Part shown: positions 1 to 7,433 of the stretch, one piece after another
Numbering within the stretch: the first letter of the stretch is position 1
Layout of the letters: each line of letters opens with the position of its first letter
Source: Clostridia bacterium
Lineage (GTDB): Bacteria; Bacillota; Clostridia; Oscillospirales; Acutalibacteraceae
DNA: 64,000 bases
Assembly (NCBI GenBank): GCA_017407705.1
Contig: JAFQWA010000027.1
Span: forward strand, 1-64,000
Reading direction: 5' to 3'
Notes under the pieces: generated by a model
The model's input: the letters and a program-made list of their open reading frames with translations, nothing else
Database searches by the model: none
Told to the model about the DNA's origin: nothing
Made by a program: the position numbers and the translations under genes

Positions 1-325
1 TAACGCCTGTTGCTGCCTGTGCAGCGTTGCAAACAAAGTCAAACTGAAGACCTGTTGCGCCAACTGCGTTTGCAGGAGTCAGTGCGCTTGACTGCCATGC
101 GCCAACCTGGAACATATTTACTTCTTTTGTTGAGCCGGCAAATTTCAATGTGCCGTCAGAAGTGAATGACCAAACGTTTTGGTCGGAAGCCCAGCAGCTG
201 CCGTCTTTCCACACAAGAACAGTTGCAAGTGTGTCAGCAGATGCGGATACGCCTGCCATTACTGCCATTGATACTACCAATGTCAATGCCAGAACGATAG
301 CAAGAGCTTTCTTTACCATTTTCAT
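1..325 (-). CDS. Secreted protein, C-terminus beyond window edge
   Basis: The gene reads leftward and runs off the window, so only the first 108 residues are visible. The ATG at 325 has AGGAGG eight bases upstream. The N-terminus is a classical Sec signal peptide: basic residues (KMVKK), a hydrophobic core at about residues 7-26, and an Ala-Ser-Ala signal peptidase I site at residues 28-30. The mature part begins DTLATVLVWKDG and is rich in Trp, Thr and Ser. I do not recognise a family from this fragment. Because so little is visible, only extracytoplasmic export can be supported. Confidence 0.75.
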   Translation of the reverse strand, partial: MKMVKKALAIVLALTLVVSMAVMAGVSASADTLATVLVWKDGSCWASDQNVWSFTSDGTLKFAGSTKEVNMFQVGAWQSSALTPANAVGATGLQFDFVCNAAQAATGV

Positions 326-387
326 TTTTAAATCCTCCTAAAAGAATATTTTTATTAATAGAGCGAACTGCGTCTATTGATACAAAT

Positions 388-416
388 ATATTATCATATT
401 TAACGCTTTAATGCAA
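388..416 (-). promoter_or_regulatory. SigA-type promoter for the secreted protein gene
   Basis: On the minus strand TTGCAT (411-416) and TAATAT (388-393) are separated by 17 bases. Transcription would start near 381, giving a leader of about 55 bases. Confidence 0.55.
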
Positions 417-515
417 TAGATACAAGAAAATTACCTGAACTTTGGTGCATCTGCACAAAGAAAAAGCTTGTTTTTTATGGAATACCACAAGACCTCGTCC
501 TTCGATTAGGATTCA

Positions 516-540
516 TTTAAGGGGCACCCCCTAAAAATCT
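516..540. repeat. Short GC hairpin, TTTAAGGGG..CCCCTAAAAATC
   Basis: A G/C-rich inverted repeat (TAAGGGG / CCCCCTA) followed by AAAAATC just upstream of the phosphatase promoter. A similar TTTAAGGG..CCCTTAAAAATC element is found at 60393-60418, so this may be a copy of a dispersed repeat. Confidence 0.35.
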
Positions 541-569
541 TTGACATTTGAAAAAAGCCGTTTTATAAT
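541..569 (+). promoter_or_regulatory. Consensus SigA promoter
   Basis: TTGACA (541-546), a 17-base spacer and TATAAT (564-569): a perfect housekeeping promoter for the tyrosine phosphatase gene. Confidence 0.85.
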
Positions 570-595
570 GGGATAAAAGGTCAGAGGTGATTTTT

Positions 596-1048
596 GTGAA
601 AAAGGTAATGTTTTTGTGCCACGGCAACATCTGTCGCTCACCCATAGCGGAGTTTGTTTTTAAGGATATGGCAAAGGATTATGACGTTCATATTGAGTCT
701 AAAGCGGTGTCCCGTGAGGAGATCGGCAACGGGATTTACCCTAAGGCCGCTGACGTGTTGCGACGTAACGGCATTGCTTTCGGCGGACACAGTGCACGGC
801 AGATAACCCGTGGTGATTATGATGAATTTGACTATATTATCGTAATGGAGCAGTATAATCTGCCACGACTTATGAGTATTATCGGCAGTGATGACCAAGG
901 CAAGGTCAGCCGTCTTTTGGATTTTACGCCAGCACCCGATGACATTGAAGATCCTTGGTACAGTGGCAACTTTGATAAGGTGTATGCCCAGATCCGTTCA
1001 GGCTGCGGTGCTTTACTGGAGCATATGAAACAAAACGGTGAGATATAA
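596..1048 (+). CDS. Low-molecular-weight protein-tyrosine phosphatase
   Basis: Cytoplasmic phosphatase of the LMW-PTP family, which hydrolyses phosphotyrosine on proteins through a cysteinyl-phosphate intermediate. The P-loop CX5RS is intact (CHGNICRS, Cys8 to Ser15), and the general acid Asp of the DPW(Y) motif is present near residue 119. At 150 residues the length is normal. I chose the GTG at 596 because AGAGGTGA lies six bases upstream; an in-frame GTG at 587 falls inside that ribosome binding site. Monocistronic, with its own consensus promoter and a strong terminator. No cognate tyrosine kinase is next to it, so the substrate is unknown. Confidence 0.9.
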   Translation: MKKVMFLCHGNICRSPIAEFVFKDMAKDYDVHIESKAVSREEIGNGIYPKAADVLRRNGIAFGGHSARQITRGDYDEFDYIIVMEQYNLPRLMSIIGSDDQGKVSRLLDFTPAPDDIEDPWYSGNFDKVYAQIRSGCGALLEHMKQNGEI

Positions 1049-1050
1049 AA

Positions 1051-1080
1051 AAAGGTCCTTTCAATTTGAAAGGACCTTTT
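1051..1080. terminator. Bidirectional terminator
   Basis: 13-base perfect stem (AAAGGTCCTTTCA / TGAAAGGACCTTT) with A- and T-runs on both sides, between the convergent phosphatase and DUF2752 genes. Confidence 0.9.
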
Positions 1081-1093
1081 TTCGGCTAAACGC

Positions 1094-1492
1094 TTAAATG
1101 TGTAAAATATTTCGGACTACGCCCCACAGCACGACCACTGCAAGAACCGTAATGTCCAGTGCTATGGCAGGGGATTGGTATGAGAACTTTTTGTTTTTCA
1201 GATAATTAAGGCAGCAAAAAACATACACGTAAATTATATAAAGGTACTCTATAAGAAAAATTGCGTTATAAGAAAACGCTTCTGAAAAATTCAATTTAAC
1301 AATAGCCATAGCCGCCCGTGTGTTTCCGCAACCGGGGCAGTAAAGTCCGGTGATTTCGTAAAACACGCAAGGCAGTCCCACTCCTGCAAATGCAAAGACA
1401 AGCACTGTCGTGGCCACCGCTAAAGCGATTGCTGTCAGTATGGCTATATGCTTATACCGACTGCTTTTTTCTTCTTTGCGTAAAAATTTCAT
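1094..1492 (-). CDS. DUF2752 membrane protein
   Basis: Small integral membrane protein of 132 residues. After a basic N-terminus there is a hydrophobic segment (about residues 16-38), then the family signature: PCVFYEITGL followed by YCPGCGNTRA, including the CxxCG pair, then two more membrane segments. The function of DUF2752 is unknown. The Cys pair could bind metal or be redox active, but that is inference. An AAGGTG ribosome binding site precedes the ATG at 1492. It stands alone, convergent with the phosphatase gene. Confidence 0.8.
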   Translation of the reverse strand: MKFLRKEEKSSRYKHIAILTAIALAVATTVLVFAFAGVGLPCVFYEITGLYCPGCGNTRAAMAIVKLNFSEAFSYNAIFLIEYLYIIYVYVFCCLNYLKNKKFSYQSPAIALDITVLAVVVLWGVVRNILHI

Positions 1493-1653
1493 ACCAACAA
1501 CACCTTAGTTTAATCCTCATCATATAATTCGTTTGATGCACATATAATCAAATATCTTTCACTGAATTTATTTTAATATTTTCTGCTTAAAAACGCAATA
1601 TGCTTTATAAAAAATAAAGTTCGACAAACTGTTCATAAAATCGACAAAATATA

Positions 1654-1683
1654 TTGACAACTATTGCCTGTTTGTAGTAAAAT
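1654..1683 (+). promoter_or_regulatory. SigA promoter
   Basis: TTGACA (1654-1659), an 18-base spacer and TAAAAT (1678-1683) in front of the DUF4234 gene. Confidence 0.7.
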
Positions 1684-1709
1684 AAAGTAAAACTTTAGGA
1701 GGTTTTCTT

Positions 1710-2045
1710 ATGAACTTAAAATCACGTAATCCCATCACTTCAATCCTTCTCACTATTGTAACCTGCGGTATCTATGGTATTTATTGGGCTATTTGTATCG
1801 CACGTGACGCTGTGTCTGTAAAGGATCCTTCTGACAGCGGTTTGTTGGAAATCGTGCTTATGATTTTCCTGCCTTTCGTAGGTTTCTACCTTGCAGAGCA
1901 GAAGCTGGCTGCCGGTTGTGCTGACAAGGGTATCGAGCATAAAGACAATTCTATTCTTTACCTCGTGCTTGGTTTGGTTGGTCTTGGCATCGTTAACTTC
2001 TTTATGATGCAGAGCGACCTTAACAAAATTGCTGAAGCACAATAA
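1710..2045 (+). CDS. DUF4234 family membrane protein
   Basis: 111-residue membrane protein. Near the N-terminus it carries the DUF4234 signature: a polar start (LKSRNP), then a helix ending in TCGIYGIYW. Two further hydrophobic stretches follow at about residues 46-64 and 84-98. AGGAGG precedes the ATG. The family has no established biochemical role and often occurs as stand-alone genes in Firmicutes. It has its own promoter and terminator here. Confidence 0.8.
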   Translation: MNLKSRNPITSILLTIVTCGIYGIYWAICIARDAVSVKDPSDSGLLEIVLMIFLPFVGFYLAEQKLAAGCADKGIEHKDNSILYLVLGLVGLGIVNFFMMQSDLNKIAEAQ

Positions 2046-2063
2046 GTGATACGTTTAATATTT

Positions 2064-2093
2064 AAAGCCGATAGGTATTAACCTATCGGCTTT
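2064..2093. terminator. Bidirectional terminator
   Basis: 13-base stem AAAGCCGATAGGT / ACCTATCGGCTTT with a T-rich tail, shared by the convergent DUF4234 and serpin genes. Confidence 0.85.
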
Positions 2094-2132
2094 ATTTTTA
2101 TTCTTCCCAAACGCACAGCTTGGTTTCCCGTT

Positions 2133-3386
2133 TTACTTCACGCTCATTGTTGCGCCTATAAATATCGGCAGGTTGGTGGAATTGTCAATTATCATATACA
2201 CAAACGGACGGTCCAGCACAACTGTTATCGGCATCGGTGCCACCGCAGTGTCCTTGAGCTCAACTATTGTCACTGCGCCGGCTTTAGTGCCACGCTCGTC
2301 CACCGAGATAAATGTTTTATGTATAACCTGATCCAAATGCACCTTTGATGAGGTCATTTTTGAAAAATCTGCGCTTATAGGATCAAACGCACTGTTTATT
2401 CCAAGACTTCTCAAAACGTCCTTCATATTTAAGCTGTACTCATAGCTGAATTTGGGTATAGTTGCAGATACCGGACGATGCTCTGCATTTTGGAGGGTGT
2501 TCATCAGCCCTTCTGCCGTCAATCCCCGAATATACTCATCAATGCTAACCCCTTCATTTGGCAACAGGGCTGCTATGCTGTACTTATAGTTTTTGTAATT
2601 TTTAACAAAGCCCTTTGCACTGCCGTCGTTAAGATACAAATTCTCCTCAGAACGCATCATTTTTACCGATTGCTTTTCCTTTGATGCCGAGGTAAACTCA
2701 CCGTCGTAAACGTCGTCCTTCTCGTAGGGCGTTTGCCACCGTGCGTCAAACATAAGTGCGTTGATAAGATACATAACCGAGTTGGGATCTATTTCGTTTA
2801 AAGCATTGTCTATCATACTGTCGGTGTTAATATCTATCCAGTTGTTGATGTCCTTTAAGGTTTGGCCGTCAAAGGCGGATTTGAAAATCTGAGCGTTGTA
2901 ATAGTTGGCATTGGTTTGCAGAAAATCCTTTTCAACAGTTAGTCTGTCTTTATCATCTCTAAACCAAATGGAGTTTGCGATCTTTAGTTTATTATCCTTT
3001 TCATCGGGCAGACTTTCAACATAGGTGTGCAAATATTCGTTCAGCTCCTGTAAGCTGATCTCACCACCCAACAGCTGTTCCATTTCCTGCTTTGTTTTGC
3101 CGTTGGCACCGTTGGCGGTCATAGCCAGAGCCAGTTGTATGGACAAGGGAGATATCAATAGATTTTCGCCTGTATTTTTACTTGACGAGGCTTTAAACAG
3201 TTCTACGGCCAGTCTTATTTGCGACGCTTTAAAGCTATCGTCAGGTTGCCTTTCCGGTACGGAATTTGCTGTAACACCCTTGCTTAGGTCCTCAGCCTGA
3301 ACTCTTGTGCAGCTTGTAAGATTAAAGGTGAGAGTACATATTAAGATCAAACTTAGTGTAATAAGGATATTTCGGTTTAATTTCAT
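2133..3386 (-). CDS. Serpin family serine protease inhibitor, predicted lipoprotein
   Basis: 417 residues, the usual size of a serpin. A signal peptide ends in a lipobox (LTSC), so the mature protein is probably anchored outside the membrane. The serpin fold is recognisable from the N-terminal helix region (ISPLSIQLALAMTANGA) to the C-terminal strands (RPFVYMIIDNSTNLPIFIG). The reactive-centre hinge DERGTKAGAVT (about residues 363-373) has the small residues needed for loop insertion, so inhibition is likely. Counting from the hinge puts P1 near Thr380; the loop is slightly long, so the exact P1 is uncertain. Third gene of an operon with a sigma factor and a membrane protein. Serpins are uncommon in bacteria but known in gut clostridia. 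Confidence 0.9.
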   Translation of the reverse strand: MKLNRNILITLSLILICTLTFNLTSCTRVQAEDLSKGVTANSVPERQPDDSFKASQIRLAVELFKASSSKNTGENLLISPLSIQLALAMTANGANGKTKQEMEQLLGGEISLQELNEYLHTYVESLPDEKDNKLKIANSIWFRDDKDRLTVEKDFLQTNANYYNAQIFKSAFDGQTLKDINNWIDINTDSMIDNALNEIDPNSVMYLINALMFDARWQTPYEKDDVYDGEFTSASKEKQSVKMMRSEENLYLNDGSAKGFVKNYKNYKYSIAALLPNEGVSIDEYIRGLTAEGLMNTLQNAEHRPVSATIPKFSYEYSLNMKDVLRSLGINSAFDPISADFSKMTSSKVHLDQVIHKTFISVDERGTKAGAVTIVELKDTAVAPMPITVVLDRPFVYMIIDNSTNLPIFIGATMSVK

Positions 3387-3407
3387 AATGATCCTCCCTT
3401 TGACTTT

Positions 3408-4265
3408 TTATTTATTTTTAAGCGAGTATTTGTCTATCATTTCCTGTTGTATATGACTATAAACATGGTCGGGATCCACCTTGCTTGCAAAAATTGATAT
3501 TGCAAAAACATCATCTATAATATCATATCCAAAGTGGTCACTTCCAAGTTTTATAGGTTCTTTATGCAAATAAATATAAAAAATTGCTTCATCATCAGGA
3601 ACGGGCCTGGTTTCAATACAGGAATAATCCCAACCGGAATTGTCAGGTCGGATAGAAATCTTTTGTTCGCACTGATTAAACAAAACCAATCTATCACCCC
3701 TTACATAGTTAGACCTACCGTCTAAAATCACTTGATTTATAACCTCGGTGATTTCAATTTCAGTTAAAACAAAACTCCTGATATCCCTTGTTTTAATTTT
3801 GCTGCTCTTATACTCTGGACTTTGGTAGTAACCACAATCCTTATGATAGTGTGCAGAATCAATTTTTTTGCCTTTTATCACAAGATATTCTGCATAAAGT
3901 TTCTCATGACCTATATCATAAAAGTCTTTTTCATATTCTTTTAAGGAATTCCAGGATTGTATGATGGCGTTCTCAGAATAAGCGTTTTGATCTAATTTAT
4001 AATTTTCATTTACTTCGTATCCGTTATCTCTTAAGATTTGACTTTTCTCAGGCAATATACGTGCAACATCCTCGCTAATATTCATTCCGTCATTACCTTT
4101 AGTATCATCGTGGATTGTGGGCTGGAGTAGCACAACTGAGGATACGGCTATACAAATAACCAGCGGTATGCAGGCAAACAACAGCTTTGTTCTCTTTTTT
4201 CGGTTTGCTATTCTTTTTTCACTGCGGAGAAATATCTCCTGTCTGCGCTCATCAAAACTTCTCAT
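3408..4265 (-). CDS. Single-pass membrane protein, probable anti-sigma factor
   Basis: 285 residues. A basic N-terminal region (RSEKRIANRKKRTK) is followed by one transmembrane helix at about residues 28-47 and an outside domain that I cannot assign. Its ATG overlaps the stop of the upstream ECF sigma gene, implying translational coupling. Sigma gene, then overlapping gene with a short basic cytoplasmic part and one membrane span, is the usual layout of an ECF sigma and its anti-sigma. No zinc-binding HxxxCxxC motif is visible, so it would be an atypical one. The role is inferred from position and topology. Confidence 0.6.
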   Translation of the reverse strand: MRSFDERRQEIFLRSEKRIANRKKRTKLLFACIPLVICIAVSSVVLLQPTIHDDTKGNDGMNISEDVARILPEKSQILRDNGYEVNENYKLDQNAYSENAIIQSWNSLKEYEKDFYDIGHEKLYAEYLVIKGKKIDSAHYHKDCGYYQSPEYKSSKIKTRDIRSFVLTEIEITEVINQVILDGRSNYVRGDRLVLFNQCEQKISIRPDNSGWDYSCIETRPVPDDEAIFYIYLHKEPIKLGSDHFGYDIIDDVFAISIFASKVDPDHVYSHIQQEMIDKYSLKNK

Positions 4266-4810
4266 AACAGCAGCTCACCTTCCTTTCCAAGAATGGTGCG
4301 TAACTCCTTTTTGGCACGATATAACAGATTGTCGATCTGCTTTTTGTTCTTTTTCATTACCTTTGCCGCCTGCTCATAAGACAGCTCCTCAAAGTAAACC
4401 AAATGCACCGCAGCCCTCATATCATCGGGCAACCGATCAACTGCGCTGTTTATAACACGTGCTCTGGTGTCTGCAAGGACAATATCCTCAAGACTGCTGC
4501 AATCATCTGCTTTCATCGACTCCTCAAGGGGTGTCATTACAATATGATTTCTGCGTTTTATGTAGTTAAGAGCACGGCTGCGACCTATCATAAACAAATA
4601 GGTTTTCAACGTTACCTTGAAATTGTACCGAGACTTATGCACCACAAGATCCGAAAAGGTATCAATGGCAATATCCTCGGCGGCGTGGGTGTCCTTGACA
4701 TAGCGGTAAATGAAAAAGACTAAATTATCAAACAGCTCTCTCATTATATCGTCAAAGGCAGCTTCGTCACCATCAAGAAAACGGCGGTAGCTACTTGCAC
4801 CGTTATCCAT
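4262..4810 (-). CDS. ECF-type RNA polymerase sigma factor
   Basis: 182 residues from the ATG at 4810, which has GGGGGA upstream; an in-frame upstream extension has no ribosome binding site. Region 2 is clear (FDNLVFFIYRYVKDTHAAED), followed by the helix around YLFMIGRSRALNYIKRR. Region 4 contains the helix-turn-helix LSYEQAAKVMKKNKKQIDNL. Size and two-domain layout fit an extracytoplasmic-function sigma factor. First gene of the sigma / membrane protein / serpin operon. An extended -10 (TGGTATAAT) is at 4857-4865 on the minus strand. It probably directs expression of the serpin, but that is inference. Confidence 0.85.
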   Translation of the reverse strand: MDNGASSYRRFLDGDEAAFDDIMRELFDNLVFFIYRYVKDTHAAEDIAIDTFSDLVVHKSRYNFKVTLKTYLFMIGRSRALNYIKRRNHIVMTPLEESMKADDCSSLEDIVLADTRARVINSAVDRLPDDMRAAVHLVYFEELSYEQAAKVMKKNKKQIDNLLYRAKKELRTILGKEGELLL

Positions 4811-4897
4811 ACGATTTCCCCCTGACTTGATTGAGGTAATATTTACCCTTTCACTTATTATACCACTAAAATTGAAAAAGTCCTTATAAAAAATAAA

Positions 4898-4930
4898 ACA
4901 GCACCCGATTTTTATAAAAACGGGTGCTGT
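4898..4930 (-). terminator. Terminator of the antiporter gene
   Basis: 10-base stem ACAGCACCCG / CGGGTGCTGT, followed on the minus strand by TTTATTTTTT. Confidence 0.85.
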
Positions 4931-4941
4931 TATCAATAAAT

Positions 4942-6234
4942 TTATGCTTTTGTGGGTTCGGGTTGCTTGTTGCTGTCCAGCTTACGGGCACTAACTGCAC
5001 CTTCGGGCTGAATCTCACCGGCTTTAAGCAAGGATACTTTTGTAAGGAAGGGACCTACAAGTTCGTAGATTAAAACTGAGAACAGTATAATATTTGTAAC
5101 TATCATGCCCTGCTCACCCAACTGCTCAGCCTTCATAGCCATACCCAGTGCTACACCTGCCTGAGGCAGCAAGGTTATACCCAAGTATTTTACTATGTTG
5201 GGGTCGCATTTGACTGCCTTCGCACTGATACCCGCTCCTGTGTACTTACCCAGTGAGCGTGCGGCAATGTATGCCAGACCTATCATTACCACCACAATGT
5301 CTTTGAAGGTGGAAAGCTCCAGCTCTGCACCGCTGATAACAAAGAACAGTATGAACAGAGGTGCTGTCCAACGGTCCAGACGGTCCATAAGCTCTTCGGA
5401 GAAGTCACACATATTGCAGAACACGGTACCCAGCATCATACAAACAAGCAGTGATGAAAATGCGATATGTATTCCGCCAATTTCAAATTTCAGCATAGAC
5501 AGTGCCACTGTTACCATAACAAATGTAACTGACATAGCCAAACGTTTTGATCTTGAATGGAAAAATCTTTCGAAGAAGGTAAACAGCATACCCATAAAGA
5601 AGCCGAGTCCTAAGGAGAGTACCACCTCTAAGATGGGCTCCAAAATAACCGAGATAACGTCCACGTGACCTGCAATTAAAGCCTTGGCAACGCCAAAAGA
5701 AACAGCAAACAGCACAAGACCAACTGCATCGTCAAGGGCAACTATGGGCAGCAAAATATCGGTAAGGGGTCCTTTCGCTTTATACTGACGCACTACCATC
5801 AGTGTAGCGGCAGGGGCAGTTGCCGATGCTACGGCACCCAGCACGATAGCTGAGGGGAGAGGCAGCTTGTCGGGGATGAGAAGATGCAGTCCGATCAACG
5901 CAGCATCTACCAACAAGGTGGTGAATACCGCCTGGAAAATGCCGATAATAGTTGCCTGCTTGCCGGTTTTTTTCAGCTGTGCCAAACGGAACTCGTTGCC
6001 GATGGAAAAAGCAATAAAGCCCAAAGCTACATCGGATAAAACACCGTAGCTTTTAATGTCCTCCATACTGATAAAGCCCAGTCCGGGGACCTTGAAGGCA
6101 CCAAGCAAGTAAGGACCGATCAAAATACCTGCCACCAAATAGGCAGTTACTGCCGGCAGTTTAACCAACTTTGCCAGACGGGACAGCATAAGTCCCACAA
6201 ACAGTGCCACAGATAAGCTAAGTAAGATTTGCAT
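4942..6234 (-). CDS. Cation:proton antiporter (CPA2/KefB-like)
   Basis: 430-residue polytopic membrane protein with the Na+/H+ exchanger fold and about a dozen hydrophobic segments. Characteristic stretches are PAVTAYLVAGILIGPYLLG at the N-terminus, a glycine/alanine-rich block (GAVASATAPAATLMVVRQ) and the LDDAVGLVLFA segment with the acidic pair that binds ions in this family. No RCK/TrkA nucleotide-binding domain follows the membrane part, so it is a short form. It exchanges protons for Na+ or K+; which ion cannot be read from the sequence. The gene has its own promoter and a leader containing a terminator hairpin. Confidence 0.9.
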   Translation of the reverse strand: MQILLSLSVALFVGLMLSRLAKLVKLPAVTAYLVAGILIGPYLLGAFKVPGLGFISMEDIKSYGVLSDVALGFIAFSIGNEFRLAQLKKTGKQATIIGIFQAVFTTLLVDAALIGLHLLIPDKLPLPSAIVLGAVASATAPAATLMVVRQYKAKGPLTDILLPIVALDDAVGLVLFAVSFGVAKALIAGHVDVISVILEPILEVVLSLGLGFFMGMLFTFFERFFHSRSKRLAMSVTFVMVTVALSMLKFEIGGIHIAFSSLLVCMMLGTVFCNMCDFSEELMDRLDRWTAPLFILFFVISGAELELSTFKDIVVVMIGLAYIAARSLGKYTGAGISAKAVKCDPNIVKYLGITLLPQAGVALGMAMKAEQLGEQGMIVTNIILFSVLIYELVGPFLTKVSLLKAGEIQPEGAVSARKLDSNKQPEPTKA

Positions 6235-6279
6235 AAAAAGACCTTCCTTTTTACGGTTTAAAAACCTTATAATTGCATT

Positions 6280-6363
6280 AAAAAAGGCTCCACCGAAGCT
6301 AAGCCTTTAAAAATATTTTATTTACTACCAACGCATTATAGCACAGTATTTCAATTTATTCAA
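6280..6363 (-). promoter_or_regulatory. Antiporter promoter and leader with terminator hairpin
   Basis: On the minus strand TTGAAT (6358-6363) and TATAAT (6335-6340) are 17 bases apart. The roughly 95-base leader contains AAAGGCT..AGCCTTTTTT (6280-6308 region) with a TTCG loop and T-run, a plausible intrinsic terminator upstream of the start codon. It may also terminate the TetR transcript. Premature termination in response to a signal is inferred. Confidence 0.6.
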
Positions 6364-6426
6364 TGGGTTTACCTACAAAATTTCTTCCACAAGCATGTTA
6401 AAATCTATACTTTATTAAAATATATG

Positions 6427-6945
6427 CTATCTGCCCTTGTATTCTTGCTTTATTATCTCTGCCATTTCCTCAGGCGACTCAACACATCCGCCGTTTAACC
6501 ACATTTTTATTATGGCGTTAATGCCGTTACGGAAAAATTCAATATGATATTTTATATGGCTGTTGTTAAAGTCCTGCTGAGCACGCTGAACGTCGTAAAC
6601 CGTTATTTGAGTTTTTTCATCGTAGCCCAGCTTGAAATAGGTTTTATAAAATATCTGATTTTCCTTTATATGAGTAAACATTTTCAAGGCACCGTTTTGC
6701 TCTCTGTTGCTATGGTCATCTTTAAACAGCTGAGAAAACTCAGTTTCCAGTTTGTCACGAAGCTTGTCGGCAAGGTCGTAAATATCCAGATAATTGGCAT
6801 AGAAGGTGCTGCGGTTAAGCTGAGTTATTTTGCAGATATCCGAAACCGATATCTCTTTAAGGTCTTTGGTCTGCAACAACTCCACAAAGGCCTTCTCAAT
6901 CTTCTCGATAGACTCCCGTCTTCTTTTGTTGTTCTTGGTATTCAT
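6427..6945 (-). CDS. TetR/AcrR family transcriptional regulator
   Basis: 172 residues. The N-terminal DNA-binding domain is typical: SIEKIEKAFVELLQTKDLKE, then VSDICKITQLNRSTFYANY, the TetR helix-turn-helix. The C-terminal ligand-binding half is diverged. I took the ATG at 6945 because GGTGGAG precedes it; the upstream in-frame start lacks a binding site. Divergent from two membrane protein genes and separated from them by paired palindromes, so it probably represses them and itself. Confidence 0.9.
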   Translation of the reverse strand: MNTKNNKRRRESIEKIEKAFVELLQTKDLKEISVSDICKITQLNRSTFYANYLDIYDLADKLRDKLETEFSQLFKDDHSNREQNGALKMFTHIKENQIFYKTYFKLGYDEKTQITVYDVQRAQQDFNNSHIKYHIEFFRNGINAIIKMWLNGGCVESPEEMAEIIKQEYKGR

Positions 6946-6962
6946 ACTCCACCTCATTATTC

Positions 6963-7043
6963 CAACACTTGTTGCGAAATTGATGATTGTTTTATTGCTT
7001 AGTGGGTATTATACTATACTTGCATTAAAAACACAAGTGTTGG
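6963..7043. promoter_or_regulatory. Divergent promoters with paired TetR-like operators
   Basis: Plus promoter: TTGTTT (6987-6992), 17 bases, TATACT (7010-7015). Minus promoter: TTGTGT (7031-7036), 17 bases, TATAAT (7008-7013). Two 12-base palindromes, CAACACTTGTTG (6963-6974) and AACACAAGTGTT (7030-7041), flank them; the second covers the minus -35. The outer parts are inverted copies (CCAACACTTGT / ACAAGTGTTGG). Confidence 0.7.
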
Positions 7044-7064
7044 TTTAATGAAAGGAGAATATTT

Positions 7065-7433
7065 ATGAAAAAGAGTAGTTTTGTAGCGATGGTACTGGGT
7101 ACTGTCAGCGGAGTTTTATTTGCACTGGGAATGTGTATGGCACTGCTTCCTGAGTGGGATGCATTTTTAGAGGGCGTAATATTCGGCTCGGTTGGTTTGG
7201 TGTTGGGTATTATCACCCTGCTTGTTTGGCGTAAAATGGAAAACAAAGCACCCTTAAAGCTCAACCCAAAAACCGTTTTGCTGGTTGCTTTCGGCATAAT
7301 CGGTGCACTAATACTGGGACTTGGTATGTGCTTTTGCATGGTATGGGAAAACATCATAGTCGGCACACTTATCGGTCTTGTGGGCATAGTTATGCTGATT
7401 TCACTTATCCCTATGGTTAAAGGCATAAAATGA
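7065..7433 (+). CDS. Small four-helix membrane protein
   Basis: 122 residues with four predicted transmembrane helices in two hairpins joined by a short basic loop (WRKMENKAPLKLNPK). No family is recognised. AAAGGAG precedes the ATG. The stop overlaps the start of the next gene (ATGA), so the two are translationally coupled. The arrangement next to a divergent TetR suggests a regulated transporter or efflux-related pair, but nothing in the sequence fixes the function. Confidence 0.7.
   Translation: MKKSSFVAMVLGTVSGVLFALGMCMALLPEWDAFLEGVIFGSVGLVLGIITLLVWRKMENKAPLKLNPKTVLLVAFGIIGALILGLGMCFCMVWENIIVGTLIGLVGIVMLISLIPMVKGIK

Noticed and set aside
150-341. 63-residue plus-strand ORF
   Set aside because: Antisense of the signal-peptide gene, whose start, binding site and signal sequence are convincing.
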